64,000 nt of DNA from Aggregatibacter kilianii (GCF_003129965.1 NZ_NRCJ01000012.1:1-64000); one strand, 5' to 3'; shown: positions 18,062-27,824, numbered from the stretch's first letter. The notes: generated by a model from the sequence alone, not told the origin. Program-made: numbers and translations.

Positions 18062-18540
18062 GCTTTTTCTCCTTTAGTTAACAAACCGATTCTGGATACG
18101 AGACGGGCAAGAAGCAAAATACCGATGAATATACCGGCAATGACGCTGGCAAGATAAGTAATACCTTGTGGTAAACCGGAAATCGGTGCCACGTTTGCGA
18201 GGTTTAATTGAAACTGAATCCAACTGCCATCAACGATGAGGTAGCAACAGAACAAGATGGCAATGTCGGTAAAAATGCCTAACATATTGCGTCCTGCCGC
18301 GGATAATTTATCGGTTAACATGGTGACACTTACATGTTGATTTTCATTAAAGGCTAATACGGCAGCCAGGAATGTCAGCCACACAAACATATAACGGGAA
18401 ACTTCTTCGGTGACGTTAATGCTACTATTAAAGCCATAACGCAGCACCACATTGAGAAACACAAGAATTGACATAGCGGATAGAATCAGCACAACGGTGA
18501 CTTCTATCACTTTGCCAATGAACATCGCGAAAGATTTCAT
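18058..18540 (-). CDS. yiaM: TRAP transporter small permease subunit (DctQ/YiaM)
   Basis: The 160-residue protein has four membrane helices and the DctQ-type stretch ITEEVSRYMFVWLTFLAAVLAF-like at the end of helix 2 (NVTEEVSRYMFVWL). I chose the ATG at 18540 because GAGAGGTC lies just upstream. A longer frame from 18561 would overlap yiaL. It pairs with the large subunit encoded immediately downstream. Confidence 0.9.
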   Translation of the reverse strand: MKSFAMFIGKVIEVTVVLILSAMSILVFLNVVLRYGFNSSINVTEEVSRYMFVWLTFLAAVLAFNENQHVSVTMLTDKLSAAGRNMLGIFTDIAILFCCYLIVDGSWIQFQLNLANVAPISGLPQGITYLASVIAGIFIGILLLARLVSRIGLLTKGEKA

Positions 18541-18550
18541 GATGACCTCT

Positions 18551-19015
18551 CTATAATTCACTTACGGCAACTTTGACAACGATTTTTCGAATGGTTGTCA
18601 CTTCGTTTTCCCGGCAAGCGCCACGATGGGCATCTTCCGGAAAAAACACGGCAAAATTGCCCGCACGACACAGGATTTCCTGTTCATTTTCTACGGCGTT
18701 GTAAAATAGGATATCGCGTTCGGTATTGTATTCTTCGGCGATGTCATTGTTGCCAAGATCAGGCGCCACCGCCATTCGTTCCATACCTGAATGCCAGTAT
18801 TGTACATCGATATATTTACGGTGAACTTCAGGCAGACATTCGTCTTTGGTTTGGGTTTTCAGATCCAACACTTGCACATAGGACTCCACTGTTAAGGGAT
18901 AACGCCCTGCGGCTAATTGATTGAAATCCGTTTCTTTTAAATAATTCAAAGCACGAAGGATAGCTTTGGGATAACGGTTGGGAACAACATTGGAAATATG
19001 ACCGAAAAACATCAT
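18551..19015 (-). CDS. yiaL: YhcH/YjgK/YiaL family protein (DUF386)
   Basis: The 154-residue protein belongs to the cupin-like YhcH/YiaL family, with YVQVLDLKTQTKDECLPEVHRKYIDVQYWHSG and the FFPEDAHRGAC segment whose His and Glu residues may bind metal. Members occur in sugar-acid operons and are suspected sugar-isomerising or anomerising enzymes; the reaction is not settled. It lies between yiaK and yiaM as in E. coli. AGAGGTGAC precedes the ATG at 19015; MMFF gives two possible adjacent starts. Confidence 0.9.
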   Translation of the reverse strand: MMFFGHISNVVPNRYPKAILRALNYLKETDFNQLAAGRYPLTVESYVQVLDLKTQTKDECLPEVHRKYIDVQYWHSGMERMAVAPDLGNNDIAEEYNTERDILFYNAVENEQEILCRAGNFAVFFPEDAHRGACRENEVTTIRKIVVKVAVSEL

Positions 19016-19062
19016 GTCACCTCTTAAAAAACGCCGGGAAAACCGACCGCACTTTTACAACA

Positions 19063-19087
19063 AAAGCCTGCAAATACAGGCTTTCTT
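19063..19087 (-). terminator. Terminator-like hairpin between yiaK and yiaL
   Basis: On the minus strand AAAGCCTG and CAGGCTTT form a stem followed by TGTTG, directly after the yiaK stop. It may reduce read-through from yiaK into yiaL and the transporter genes. An uptake signal (ACCGCACTTTT) lies beside it. Confidence 0.6.
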
Positions 19088-19094
19088 ATCCGAA

Positions 19095-20093
19095 TTACAA
19101 GGATTTCAATTTCGCCCAAACGCTGTCATCTACCGGAATGCCATTTGCTTTATTGTCGGCTAAAATTTGGGTAAATTCATGTCCCGGCAAACGTACGGCA
19201 ACATTCGGATCGGCACGTTCCGCCGTTCTGACGTAATCCATAATGCGATTGAGTTTCTCGTCTTTGGTTTTGCCATCGATTAAACGATCCACTTCAATGG
19301 CGATAAATACTTGAGAAACGCAGTATTCATCATCTTTATCTTCTGTAACGGCGACGGTCGATTCTCCGTTGGAAAGTAGCGTGGCGATCATGTCTAGCAC
19401 GATGGATAAGCCGGAACCTTTCCAGAAGCCCATCGGCATTAAACGACGGTTTTTTTCTACCGTTGCCGGGTCGCGGGTCGGATTACCATCATCGTCAAAG
19501 CCGGCATCCACAAAGGTTTGGCGACCTTGCAAACGGTGTACCTCCAACATGCCGTAGGAATACATGGAACAAGACATATCCACCATGGTAATTGGCGTTG
19601 TCGGCACGGCGATAATCAGCGGATTGGTACCGATGCGGCACTCTTTCGCGCCCCAAGGCGGCATCACCGCCAACGCATTGGTCCAGCAAATGCCGATATA
19701 ACCTTTTTCCGCCGCCTGCCAGCCGTAAGAACCGCCGCGCATCCAGTGATTGGCGTTGCGCAGCGCAACGACGCCTATACCGTTTTGTGAAGCCAGCTCT
19801 ATTGCGCGATCCATCATTTTCTTCGCAGTCAGATTACCGATCGCTTGATGGGCATCCCATTGTTCAATAGCACCAAGTGAAAGCACTTTGGTCGGTTGCG
19901 CTTCGGGCACGATGTCGCCATTTTCCAGTTGCTGAATAAAACGCGGAAAACGGTTTACGCCGTGAGAATAAGCACCTGCCTGCGTTGTATCGGCAAACAC
20001 GGTGGCGCATTCTTCCGCAATGTCTTCGCGTACATGGCGGGAAAGAAGAGCGCGTTTGAATTCGGCTTTTAACTCTGCATAAGAAACTTTCAT
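19095..20093 (-). CDS. yiaK: 2,3-diketo-L-gulonate reductase
   Basis: The 332-residue protein belongs to the malate/L-lactate dehydrogenase (Ldh_2) family. It shows the NAD-site features typical of YiaK: catalytic His in [37 protein letters not shown], and the [18 protein letters not shown] stretch. It reduces 2,3-diketo-L-gulonate to 3-keto-L-gulonate with NADH, supplying the substrate of the kinase at the far end of the block. It is the first gene of the leftward operon and diverges from the IclR regulator. GAGG lies upstream of the ATG. Confidence 0.93.
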   Translation of the reverse strand: MKVSYAELKAEFKRALLSRHVREDIAEECATVFADTTQAGAYSHGVNRFPRFIQQLENGDIVPEAQPTKVLSLGAIEQWDAHQAIGNLTAKKMMDRAIELASQNGIGVVALRNANHWMRGGSYGWQAAEKGYIGICWTNALAVMPPWGAKECRIGTNPLIIAVPTTPITMVDMSCSMYSYGMLEVHRLQGRQTFVDAGFDDDGNPTRDPATVEKNRRLMPMGFWKGSGLSIVLDMIATLLSNGESTVAVTEDKDDEYCVSQVFIAIEVDRLIDGKTKDEKLNRIMDYVRTAERADPNVAVRLPGHEFTQILADNKANGIPVDDSVWAKLKSL

Positions 20094-20186
20094 TAGATAC
20101 CTCGGCTGCTTATTTCAAATAGTAAAATTACGTTTCACAAAACTACGCCTCTCTCTTATTTAAGTCAATTTTAAGATGAAAATAAA

Positions 20187-20202
20187 ATGATTTATAAATC
20201 AT
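20187..20202. promoter_or_regulatory. Perfect 16-bp palindrome in the yiaK/yiaJ divergent region
   Basis: ATGATTTATAAATCAT is a perfect inverted repeat centred between the start codons of yiaK and the IclR-type regulator. Its position, symmetry and surrounding AT-rich promoter DNA make it a candidate operator for that regulator, but I cannot match it to a proven YiaJ site. Confidence 0.45.
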
Positions 20203-20299
20203 ATGGTTAAATTTTTTCTTCCTATTTTGTGACAGAGTTCTAATTTTTATGGCAAAATATTTCATATTGTGGAATGTGATTTTGATATTGAGTGTGTTT

Positions 20300-21112
20300 A
20301 TGGATAAAGAAAAAAATGCAGGAAATCAAAGCCTTATTAGAGGCTTGCGATTATTAGATATATTGAGTGATTTTCCGAACGGTTGCCCGCTTGCCAAGCT
20401 GGCGGAAATTTCAGGTTTAAACAAAAGTACGGTACATCGTTTACTGCAAGGTCTGCAAAGTGAAGGCTATGTGAAACCCGCCAATTTACAAGGCAGTTAC
20501 CGGCTTAGCATTAAATGCTTAAGCCTTGGACAAAAAATTCTGACGTCAATGAACATTATTCATATCGCGTCGCCTTATTTGGAGCAGTTGAATTTAACCC
20601 TTGGCGAAACGGTCAATTTTTCTAAGCGGGAAGACGATCACGCCATTATGATTTATAAGTTGGAGCCAACGCACGGTATGCTGAAAACCCGCGCCTATAT
20701 TGGGCAGTATTTGCAACTTTACTGTTCCGCCATGGGGAAAATTTTTCTTGCCTATGAGAAAAATAGCGCGTATTTATCCAATTATTGGCAATCAAACCAA
20801 GAGATCATTAAACAATTGACGCGCCATACGATTACGCAACTGGGCACAATGGAAAGCGAGCTGGAAGAGGTGCGTCAACAGCAATTTGCTATGGATAACG
20901 AGGAAAATGAATTGGGCGTAGTCTGCATTGCCTGTCCGATTTTTGATGCCTTCAGCAACGTGGAATATGCCATTTCCGTTTCCATGTCCATTTATAAATT
21001 GCGCACCACCGGGATTGATTTTTTCCTTAATGAAATCCGTAAAACGGCGGAGCAAATTTCTTATGAATTGGGTTATGAGAAAAGCGAAAAGAATGGGGTG
21101 AAAAACACTTAA
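20300..21112 (+). CDS. yiaJ: IclR-family transcriptional regulator YiaJ
   Basis: From the ATG at 20300 the protein is 270 residues. An N-terminal winged helix-turn-helix (PLAKLAEISGLNKSTVHRLLQGLQSEGYV) precedes the IclR effector domain (LYCSAMGKIFLA, NELGVVCIACPIFD). It resembles E. coli YiaJ, the repressor of the yiaKLMNO operon, and is divergent from that operon here. A longer frame beginning at 20249 adds a hydrophobic stretch absent from the family, so I prefer the shorter start. The ribosome site (TTGAGTG) is weak. Confidence 0.92.
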   Translation: MDKEKNAGNQSLIRGLRLLDILSDFPNGCPLAKLAEISGLNKSTVHRLLQGLQSEGYVKPANLQGSYRLSIKCLSLGQKILTSMNIIHIASPYLEQLNLTLGETVNFSKREDDHAIMIYKLEPTHGMLKTRAYIGQYLQLYCSAMGKIFLAYEKNSAYLSNYWQSNQEIIKQLTRHTITQLGTMESELEEVRQQQFAMDNEENELGVVCIACPIFDAFSNVEYAISVSMSIYKLRTTGIDFFLNEIRKTAEQISYELGYEKSEKNGVKNT

Positions 21113-21119
21113 AAAAATA

Positions 21120-21165
21120 ACCGCACTTTATAGTCAAACAATATACATAAAGTGCGGTCTCTTTT
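21120..21165. terminator. Paired uptake signals forming a bidirectional terminator (yiaJ / crp)
   Basis: ACCGCACTTTAT (21120-21131) and ATAAAGTGCGGT (21147-21158) are perfect inverted copies of the extended uptake signal, with a T-rich run on the right. The pair lies between the convergent yiaJ and crp genes. Confidence 0.85.
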
Positions 21166-21175
21166 TCCGGTGTTT

Positions 21176-21820
21176 TTAGCGGGTGCCGTAAACTACGATG
21201 GTTTTGCCGTGAGCAGAAATGAGATGTTGATCTTCCAACATTTTTAGAATGCGCCCCACGGTTTCCCGTGAACAGCCGACCATTTGTCCGATTTCCTGGC
21301 GGGTGATTTTGATTTGCATACCATCCGGGTGGGTCATGGCTTCCGGCATTTTCGCTAGATTTAACAAGGTTTGCGCAATGCGTCCGGTCACATCCAAGAA
21401 CGCCAGATTGCTCACTTGGCGTGAGGTGTTTTGCAAACGACGCGCCAGTTGGGCGGTGAGATACATCAAAATTTCAGGGTTCACCTGAATGAGTTGGCGA
21501 AATTTGCGGTAGGAAATTTCCGCCACTTCACAGGACGTTTTGGCTTTGATCCAGGCAGAACGACGTTGACCTTCTTCGAATAAGCCCGCTTCACCAAAGA
21601 AATCGCCTTGGCTTAGGTAAGTGAGGATCATTTCTTTGCCGTCTTCGTCTTTAACTAAAACGGAAACGGAACCTTGAATCAAATAATAGAGGGTTTCGGC
21701 TTTTTCGCCGGCATTGATTAATGTGCTTTTAGATGGATATTTATGAATATGGCAATGGGATAAAAACCACTCCAGAGTGGGATCCATTGACTGTGTAGCT
21801 TGTGCGTTTTGTTCCTGCAC
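21176..21820 (-). CDS. crp: Cyclic AMP receptor protein
   Basis: The 214-residue protein has the N-terminal cAMP-binding barrel ([31 protein letters not shown]), the dimerisation helix, and a C-terminal helix-turn-helix ([25 protein letters not shown]) with the Arg-Glu-Arg-type DNA contacts of CRP. It is a few residues longer at the N-terminus than E. coli CRP, as in Haemophilus. CRP controls catabolic genes such as the yia block and, with Sxy, competence genes such as comA-E. It follows yheU by 37 bases. Confidence 0.97.
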   Translation of the reverse strand: MQEQNAQATQSMDPTLEWFLSHCHIHKYPSKSTLINAGEKAETLYYLIQGSVSVLVKDEDGKEMILTYLSQGDFFGEAGLFEEGQRRSAWIKAKTSCEVAEISYRKFRQLIQVNPEILMYLTAQLARRLQNTSRQVSNLAFLDVTGRIAQTLLNLAKMPEAMTHPDGMQIKITRQEIGQMVGCSRETVGRILKMLEDQHLISAHGKTIVVYGTR

Positions 21821-21857
21821 GTGAAACCTCCATCTAAATTGTGAAAAACCAAGCAGG

Positions 21858-22076
21858 TTATCTAAAAAATTCCGTTTTATCTTTTATGTCGATCGATTCA
21901 TGTAATTCAGACCAAACAATCACCGCACTTCCTTGACGGATTTTGTTCAGCAATGCTTTCTTTTTCTGTTCGAAAGTCTGTTCCTGTGAACCGTAATCGG
22001 TTCCTTCGCGTAAAATGACGCTTTCCACAATGTTGATTAATGTGTCTTCCGCCAGTTCTTGCCAAGGAATAATCAT
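21858..22076 (-). CDS. yheU: YheU family protein (UPF0270)
   Basis: The 72-residue protein opens [29 protein letters not shown], the UPF0270 signature, and is of full family length. It is small, acidic and has no membrane segment. Its function is unknown, though a structure exists for a homologue. The gene lies directly upstream of crp in the same direction, as in H. influenzae, so it may share the crp transcript. An uptake signal (ACCGCACTTCC) is embedded in the coding sequence. Confidence 0.9.
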   Translation of the reverse strand: MIIPWQELAEDTLINIVESVILREGTDYGSQEQTFEQKKKALLNKIRQGSAVIVWSELHESIDIKDKTEFFR

Positions 22077-22099
22077 GACATATTACCTAAATAAATAAA

Positions 22100-22699
22100 T
22101 TATGCAAATAAGCTTTCAATGAGCTGCCATTGCTGGTTAAAACCCTGATTCGGCGTGTGGCGAAAGTTGGATCGCACATAACGCATAAACTGCCCCTCAC
22201 ATAGCGTGACGAGGTGGGCGGCAATAATGCGTTCGTCCACATTAAAGCCACGCCCTTCGCGCAATTTTCGCATTTGCAGGATGTTCACAAATTGCAATTC
22301 CAGACGATCAAAAAAAGTGGCTACGCGGGCTTGTAATTTAGCATCTTCAAACATTAATGCATGACCGGTCAATACGCGGGTTAAACCGGGATTTTTGCGG
22401 GCAAAATCTAAGATCATTTGCATGATGTCCTTCACCCGTTGCATGGTGTTGGTTTCGTTTTTGATGGACTGCGAAATGCGATTGAGTAACGTGGTTTCAA
22501 TGTTCTCAATTAAGGCCTCAAAAATCTTGGTTTTGCTTGGGTAATAACGGTATAACGCTGCTTCCGACACGCCTACTTCCGCCGCCAAACGTGCGGTGGT
22601 CATGCGTTCCATGCCCCGTTCGGAGTGAAGCATGTGCGTAAGCACCGTCAGCACTTGCTGGCGGCGTTCTTTGATACTGCGTTTATTCGCCTGTTCCAT
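22100..22699 (-). CDS. slmA: Nucleoid occlusion factor SlmA
   Basis: The 199-residue TetR-family protein has an N-terminal helix-turn-helix ([35 protein letters not shown]) and the SlmA-type C-terminal domain ending WQLIESLFA. SlmA binds specific chromosomal sites and blocks FtsZ polymerisation over the nucleoid. The ATG at 22697-22699 touches the dut stop, so the two genes are tightly coupled. The dut-slmA order is conserved in gammaproteobacteria, which sets it apart from metabolic TetR repressors. Confidence 0.95.
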   Translation of the reverse strand: MEQANKRSIKERRQQVLTVLTHMLHSERGMERMTTARLAAEVGVSEAALYRYYPSKTKIFEALIENIETTLLNRISQSIKNETNTMQRVKDIMQMILDFARKNPGLTRVLTGHALMFEDAKLQARVATFFDRLELQFVNILQMRKLREGRGFNVDERIIAAHLVTLCEGQFMRYVRSNFRHTPNQGFNQQWQLIESLFA

Positions 22700-23154
22700 C
22701 AGTGTTTACCCGAATGTCCGAACCCGCCTTCACCGCGTTCCGTCGCATGAAATTCGCTGACGATATTAAATTCCGCCTGCACCACCGGCACGAAAACCAG
22801 TTGGGCAATGCGATCGCCTACTTCAATTTTGAACGGCGCGGAACCACGATTCCAGACGGAAACCATCAGCGGACCTTGATAATCGGAGTCGATTAATCCC
22901 ACCAAATTGCCCAACACAATGCCGTGTTTATGCCCTAAACCGGAGCGTGGTAAAATCACTGCCGCTAAATTCGGATCGGCAATATAAATAGAAAGTCCCG
23001 TCGGAATCAGCTTGGTTTCGCCCGGCTGAATTTCAATGGCTTCGTCAAGCAAGGCGCGTAAATCTAAGCCGGCAGAGCCTTCAGTGGCATACGCGGGCAG
23101 GGGAAATTCCGTGCCGATACGTTCGTCTAAAATTTTTACGTCAATTTTTTTCAT
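22699..23154 (-). CDS. dut: dUTP diphosphatase
   Basis: Starting at the ATG at 23154 ([14 protein letters not shown]) the protein is 151 residues, normal for Dut. All trimeric dUTPase motifs are present: [38 protein letters not shown] and the C-terminal [10 protein letters not shown]. It hydrolyses dUTP to dUMP, keeping uracil out of DNA and supplying thymidylate synthesis. Longer in-frame starts back to 23244 add a non-conserved leader; AAGG lies 12 bases before the chosen start. Confidence 0.96.
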   Translation of the reverse strand: MKKIDVKILDERIGTEFPLPAYATEGSAGLDLRALLDEAIEIQPGETKLIPTGLSIYIADPNLAAVILPRSGLGHKHGIVLGNLVGLIDSDYQGPLMVSVWNRGSAPFKIEVGDRIAQLVFVPVVQAEFNIVSEFHATERGEGGFGHSGKH

Positions 23155-23221
23155 GGTGATGTTTACCTTAAAGAAATCTGTCATTTTTGCACTAAAGTGC
23201 GGTTGATTTTTGCGGTGTTTT

Positions 23222-24421
23222 TTATTGGCGAAAGCGTGCAACAATTTCAGTCACCAGCACGTCTGCTAATGCACTTTTATTCGTCAACGGCAATGCTTTT
23301 TCCCCGTCTTTCCAAAATAACTGTAACGCATTGTGATCCTGCCCGAATACCTGCCCGCCGGAGACATCGTTGGCGCAAATCATATCCAGATTTTTGCGTT
23401 TCAGTTTGTCTTTGGCATAATCGGCGACATTCTGCGTTTCGGCAGCAAACCCCACCACGAATGGGCGATTTTCACTAAGATGGGCGACATCGGCGATAAT
23501 ATCAGGGTTTTTAATGAGTTTTAGCGTCATTTCCTCGCCGGATTTTTTGATTTTTTGCTCGGCGACCTCGGCAACGCGATAATCGGCGACAGCGGCACAA
23601 CCGATAAAAATCTGATTTTTCACCGCACTTTCCATGGCGGTTTGCCACATTTCCTGCGCGGAAGTCACATCAATACGAGTGACATTTTTAGGTGTAGCGA
23701 GATTTACCGGGCCGGCGATCAACGTGACGTTCGCGCCACGTTTGGCAAAAGCATCGGCAATGGCAAAGCCCATTTTGCCGGAGCTATGATTGGAAATATA
23801 ACGTACAGGATCGATGGCTTCACGGGTCGGGCCGGCGGTAATGGCGACATTGATACCAATTAAATCTTGTTGTGTAGCAAAATGGCCACAAAGTGCGGTG
23901 AAAATTTCTGACGGTTCGGACATTCGCCCTGCGCCCACATCACCGCATGCCTGCTCGCCGCTGTTTGGGCCGATAAGTTGCACGCCTCGGCTTAAAAGTG
24001 CGGTCAAATTTTGCTGCGTTATGGCTTGGCGGTACATTTGTTGGTTCATCGCCGGTGCCAGCAGAATCGGCGCGTCGGTGGCGAGGCAAAGGGTAGAAAG
24101 CAAATCGTTTGCCATGCCGGCAGTCAAACGGGCGATAAAATCCGCACTGGCGGGTGCGATCAAGACCACATCCGCCCATTTCGCCAATTCAATATGCCCC
24201 ATCGCCAGTTCCGCCTGCGGATCCAATAAAGATTGTGCCACCGCATTGCCGGAAATGGCTTGTAGGGTGAGTGGCGTGACAAATTCTGCTGCCGCAGGGG
24301 TGAGCACCACACGGATCTGTGTATTGGCTTTGCGTAATAAACGGATTAATTCGATGGTTTTGTAAGCGGCAATTCCGCCGGTAATGCCCACTACAATGCG
24401 TTTATTTTCTAGATGAATCAT
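23222..24421 (-). CDS. coaBC: Bifunctional phosphopantothenoylcysteine decarboxylase/synthetase
   Basis: From ATG 24421 ([21 protein letters not shown]) the protein is 399 residues. The N-terminal FMN-dependent CoaC domain has the SGNAV and PAMNQQMY stretches. The C-terminal CoaB domain has [25 protein letters not shown] and [15 protein letters not shown]. It converts 4-phosphopantothenate plus Cys to 4-phosphopantetheine in coenzyme A synthesis. Frames reaching to 24487 include a non-conserved leader. It precedes dut with 67 bases between, and diverges from radC. Confidence 0.95.
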   Translation of the reverse strand: MIHLENKRIVVGITGGIAAYKTIELIRLLRKANTQIRVVLTPAAAEFVTPLTLQAISGNAVAQSLLDPQAELAMGHIELAKWADVVLIAPASADFIARLTAGMANDLLSTLCLATDAPILLAPAMNQQMYRQAITQQNLTALLSRGVQLIGPNSGEQACGDVGAGRMSEPSEIFTALCGHFATQQDLIGINVAITAGPTREAIDPVRYISNHSSGKMGFAIADAFAKRGANVTLIAGPVNLATPKNVTRIDVTSAQEMWQTAMESAVKNQIFIGCAAVADYRVAEVAEQKIKKSGEEMTLKLIKNPDIIADVAHLSENRPFVVGFAAETQNVADYAKDKLKRKNLDMICANDVSGGQVFGQDHNALQLFWKDGEKALPLTNKSALADVLVTEIVARFRQ

Positions 24422-24599
24422 GCTTGAATCCCATGAATTGACCAACTCGGAGACGAATTCGCTTATTCTACTTGAATTATTATTCAATAAAAAATCTTAT
24501 TTTTGCGATCCCGCTTCCATCTTTTAGATAGCGTTTTCTCATTTTCGCTAACCTTATGAATTAATGGCAAATCTTTTGTTTATTGGAAAGGTTTGACAA

Positions 24600-25259
24600 A
24601 TGAATGAAACATTAATGCCAAGAGAAAAGCTATTAAAACAGGGTGCGGCAGCCTTATCGGACGATGAGTTGCTGGCGATTTTTTTGCGTACGGGCATTAA
24701 GGATTGCTCCGTGATGCAATTATCAAAAAACGTGCTTCAACATTTCGGTTCGTTACGCGCATTGATTAGTGCCGATCAAAAGCAGTTTTGCGCGGTAAAA
24801 GGCATTGGCATTACGCAGTTTATTCAGCTACAAGCCTGCACGGAAATGACCCGCCGTTATTTACTGGCGGAATTAAAGGAAAACCATTGTTTTACGTCAT
24901 CCGACACGGTAAAAATGTATCTGCAAACGGAGCTGGAAAATATTGAACGGGAAATTTTCATGGTGCTTTTTCTGGATAGCCAACATCGGTTGATCAAGCA
25001 GGAGCGCCTGTTTTTTGGTACGATCAATAAGGCGATGGTGTATCCGCTTGAAGTGATTAAAGAAGCCTTGGCTTGCAATGCGGCGGCGATCATTTTGGCG
25101 CACAATCACCCTTCCGGCGTGGCGGAGCCTAGTTTCTCCGATCGGCAAATTACCAACGCCATCAAACAAGCGGCGGAATTACTGGAAATTCGCGTGCTGG
25201 ATCATTTTGTTATTGGTAAAGGCGACTATTTTTCCTTTGCGGAACAAAATCTTCTTTAA
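24600..25259 (+). CDS. radC: RadC/YicR-family JAB-domain protein
   Basis: The 219-residue protein has an N-terminal UPF0758 helical region (MPREKLLKQGAAALSDDELLAIFLRTG) with helix-hairpin-helix-like KGIG. A C-terminal MPN/JAB domain carries the metal motif AHNHPSGVAEPSFSD. The family name RadC persists although a DNA-repair role has been questioned. It diverges from coaBC and precedes rpmB, an order conserved from E. coli. Haemophilus relatives are competence-induced, but I did not identify a CRP-S element upstream. Confidence 0.92.
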   Translation: MNETLMPREKLLKQGAAALSDDELLAIFLRTGIKDCSVMQLSKNVLQHFGSLRALISADQKQFCAVKGIGITQFIQLQACTEMTRRYLLAELKENHCFTSSDTVKMYLQTELENIEREIFMVLFLDSQHRLIKQERLFFGTINKAMVYPLEVIKEALACNAAAIILAHNHPSGVAEPSFSDRQITNAIKQAAELLEIRVLDHFVIGKGDYFSFAEQNLL

Positions 25260-25318
25260 AATCCATCGCACTTTTACATAAATTTTAGATTTTCTGTTGG
25301 CGAATTCAGGATTTAGGC

Positions 25319-25347
25319 TTGAGAATGCAGGATAAAGTGAGTATAAT
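25319..25347 (+). promoter_or_regulatory. Sigma-70 promoter of rpmB-rpmG
   Basis: TTGAGA (25319-25324) and TATAAT (25342-25347) are separated by 17 bases, a near-consensus promoter. It would start transcription around 25354, giving a leader of about 110 bases before rpmB. Confidence 0.85.
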
Positions 25348-25397
25348 GCACGACCTTTAATATAGTATGCGGGTCGGGTTGCGACCTGACGAGGTCA

Positions 25398-25415
25398 CTC
25401 AAAATTTATTTTGAG
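25398..25415 (+). promoter_or_regulatory. Hairpin in the rpmB 5' leader
   Basis: CTCAAAA and TTTTGAG form a seven-base-pair stem with a four-base loop in the leader between the promoter and rpmB. Further short complementary segments (GCTCGAGC) lie between it and the start. It could be an autoregulatory or processing element; no known class is recognised. Confidence 0.35.
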
Positions 25416-25464
25416 GTATTCCGAACCGTAAGCTCGAGCTTATATTTCATTATTGGAGATTAAT

Positions 25465-25701
25465 ATGTCTAGAGTCTGTCAAGTAACAGGCAAGCGTCCG
25501 GCAGTGGGTAACAACCGCTCTCACGCAATGAACGCGACTCGTCGTCGTTTTCTTCCTAACCTTCACACACACCGTTTCTGGGTTGAAAGTGAAAACCGTT
25601 TCGTAACATTACGCTTAACCGCAAAAGGTATGCGTATTATTGATAAAAAAGGCATTGATGCAGTGTTAGCTGAAATCCGTGCTCGTGGCGAGAAAATCTA
25701 A
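25465..25701 (+). CDS. rpmB: 50S ribosomal protein L28
   Basis: The 78-residue protein begins [21 protein letters not shown], the L28 signature, and has exactly the family length. The ATG at 25465 follows GGAG at 25455; a TTG four codons upstream is in frame but unlikely. It is co-transcribed with rpmG, 11 bases downstream. Confidence 0.98.
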   Translation: MSRVCQVTGKRPAVGNNRSHAMNATRRRFLPNLHTHRFWVESENRFVTLRLTAKGMRIIDKKGIDAVLAEIRARGEKI

Positions 25702-25712
25702 GGAGCTAACAA

Positions 25713-25883
25713 ATGGCAGCAAAAGGTGCTCGTGAGAAAATCCGTTTAGTTTCTACTGCAGAAACAGGTCACTTCTACACAACAACAAAAAACAAACGTA
25801 ATATGCCTGAAAAAATGGAAATCAAAAAATTTGATCCGGTTGTGCGTAAACACGTTGTTTATAAAGAAGCAAAAATCAAATAA
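25713..25883 (+). CDS. rpmG: 50S ribosomal protein L33
   Basis: This short gene encodes 56 residues beginning [21 protein letters not shown] and ending YKEAKIK, the standard L33. It lacks the zinc-binding cysteine pairs, so it is the Cys-minus form. AAGGAG precedes the ATG. It follows rpmB directly and is ended by a strong hairpin. Confidence 0.98.
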   Translation: MAAKGAREKIRLVSTAETGHFYTTTKNKRNMPEKMEIKKFDPVVRKHVVYKEAKIK

Positions 25884-25897
25884 TTTTGCACGAATCG

Positions 25898-25925
25898 AAA
25901 AACCCGACACTGTTCGGGTTTTTTT
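25898..25925 (+). terminator. Terminator of rpmB-rpmG
   Basis: AAAAACCCGA and TTCGGGTTTTT form a stem with a short loop and a run of seven T, 15 bases after the rpmG stop. Confidence 0.9.
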
Positions 25926-25943
25926 GTATCTAATGGAGTAATT

Positions 25944-26759
25944 ATGCCCGAACTACCCGAAGTCGAAACCGCCCTGCGCGGCGTGAGTCCTTATCTGAAA
26001 GATTATGTAATTGAAAAAATCGTGGTGCGTCAGCCAAAATTACGCTGGGTGGTGTCGCCGGAATTGATGGAATTGCATAACGTCAAAGTTCTGGATCTCA
26101 CCCGTCGCGCAAAATATCTGGTAATACACACAGAACAAGGTTATATCGTCGGGCATTTTGGCATGTCGGGCACGGTGCGTATCGTTCCTCACGATAGTCC
26201 CATTGATAAACACGATCATCTTGATATCGTGATGAATAACGGCAAATTGTTGCGCTATAACGATCCCCGCCGTTTCGGCGCTTGGCTGTGGACGGAGAAG
26301 CCGGAAGAGTTTCATTTATTCCTAAAACTCGGCCCGGAACCGCTCTCTGACGAATTCAACGCAGACTATCTCTTCAAAAAATCACGCAAAAAAACGACCG
26401 CACTTAAAACCTTTTTAATGGATAACGCCGTGGTGGTGGGCGTCGGTAATATTTATGCCAACGAAAGTCTCTTTTTGTGCGGGTTACACCCCATGAAACT
26501 TGCGGCAAATTTAACCCGTAAACAATGCGAACGTTTGGTGGACACCATCAAATCGGTGCTTGCCAAAGCCATTGAGCAAGGCGGAACCACGCTGAAAGAT
26601 TTCCTCCAACCTGACGGCAGACCGGGCTATTTTGCGCAAGAATTATTAGTTTATGGCAACAAAGGCAAACCTTGTCCAAAGTGCGGTACGAAAATCGAGA
26701 GTTTAATCATCGGGCAACGAAATAGTTTTTATTGCCCGAAATGTCAGAAGAAGAGCTAG
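25944..26759 (+). CDS. mutM: Formamidopyrimidine-DNA glycosylase
   Basis: The 271-residue protein starts [13 protein letters not shown], where Pro2 is the catalytic nucleophile and Glu3 the general acid. The H2TH domain includes [18 protein letters not shown]-terminal zinc finger has four Cys (CPKCGTK...FYCPKC). It excises 8-oxoguanine and other oxidised purines. It follows rpmG after the terminator and is convergent with the glycosyltransferase block. An uptake signal lies within the coding sequence near 26396. Confidence 0.97.
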   Translation: MPELPEVETALRGVSPYLKDYVIEKIVVRQPKLRWVVSPELMELHNVKVLDLTRRAKYLVIHTEQGYIVGHFGMSGTVRIVPHDSPIDKHDHLDIVMNNGKLLRYNDPRRFGAWLWTEKPEEFHLFLKLGPEPLSDEFNADYLFKKSRKKTTALKTFLMDNAVVVGVGNIYANESLFLCGLHPMKLAANLTRKQCERLVDTIKSVLAKAIEQGGTTLKDFLQPDGRPGYFAQELLVYGNKGKPCPKCGTKIESLIIGQRNSFYCPKCQKKS

Positions 26760-26762
26760 ATT

Positions 26763-27815
26763 TTATTTAATGGAAGTGGTTTGGAATAATTCATTTATCC
26801 AATTTGCCGCCTCATCCATCGGAAAATCGCGGGTGTGATTATTTGAATCACTTTCTGTTTTGCTCATAATTGCTTTATAAGGAATATTCGCATGACCTTT
26901 TGGTTGCCAGCGACAAAAGTTAGCGATATTCCATGCATAAAATGCTAAAACTTTTTTCTGTAATGCGGTTGCAAGATGAATCGTTCCGCTATCAACACCA
27001 ATAATTAAATCCGCAGAAGAAACCAGTTGGATATATTCCTGAATTGTTGTTTTAGGGGATAATTTTATCTGAATTCCATCGCAGCACAACGACATTAATT
27101 CTTCAAAATAAGTAGCGCTTTCTTTTGTATTTGTGAGTACAAAAAGTGCATTTTCTAATATTTCCGGAGAAAGCGAGTTTAATAATTCAGCGAACTCATT
27201 TACCGGTATTATTCTTGTGCTACCTTCCGGCGCCAATAATATTCTGAATTTATCTCCCCAAAGCACTTCAAATCTAATAGTTTCTTGATTTGCCAACGTA
27301 TATTCGGCAGATTTTGGATCTAAATAAGAAGAAATGACAGAATGATTTAAATAATCTGCAATATGTGTCGTGTCATTTTGTGGACAGGCAAAATTATAAT
27401 TTTTAACCGTATCTAAATTATAGTTTTTCTTATCTTTCTTATTAAAAACGATAATATATTTTGGAGATAACAGTTTTTCTGAAAGTATAGACTTGGTTGT
27501 ATAAGTCGGCTGAAAATCAAGATAAAGATCCCATTTATGCCATTGTGAAATATAAGTAGAGGGTTTGTCTTCAAGAAGAACATCAACCAAATCGGAATAG
27601 GCAAAAATATCTCTGTTTCTCTCGGTAACGAGCACACCAATAATCAGTTCCGGATTAGTAAGTTTTAGCTGTTTCAAATGTGCAGTATGAGCAACAGCAT
27701 CGCCAATCGCATCACCAATCGGTTTTAATAAAACCGATTTGATTGCCATTAAGTCGATTTTCTCTTCTTTTCTTTTTCCTGCTAATTTAGCAATGAGTTT
27801 TTTTATTATTGACAT
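26763..27815 (-). CDS. Glycosyltransferase family 9 (heptosyltransferase-like) protein
   Basis: The 350-residue protein has the GT9 layout: an N-terminal Rossmann half with KPIGDAIGDAV near residue 32 and a C-terminal nucleotide-sugar half with the GT9 signature GVDSGTIHLATALQKKVLAFY. GT9 enzymes transfer heptose or related sugars from ADP/NDP donors during LPS core synthesis at the inner face of the inner membrane. It is the last of three leftward surface-glycan genes and is visibly more AT-rich than mutM beside it. The acceptor and sugar cannot be assigned. Confidence 0.82.
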   Translation of the reverse strand: MSIIKKLIAKLAGKRKEEKIDLMAIKSVLLKPIGDAIGDAVAHTAHLKQLKLTNPELIIGVLVTERNRDIFAYSDLVDVLLEDKPSTYISQWHKWDLYLDFQPTYTTKSILSEKLLSPKYIIVFNKKDKKNYNLDTVKNYNFACPQNDTTHIADYLNHSVISSYLDPKSAEYTLANQETIRFEVLWGDKFRILLAPEGSTRIIPVNEFAELLNSLSPEILENALFVLTNTKESATYFEELMSLCCDGIQIKLSPKTTIQEYIQLVSSADLIIGVDSGTIHLATALQKKVLAFYAWNIANFCRWQPKGHANIPYKAIMSKTESDSNNHTRDFPMDEAANWINELFQTTSIK

Positions 27816-27824
27816 GAAATTAAT

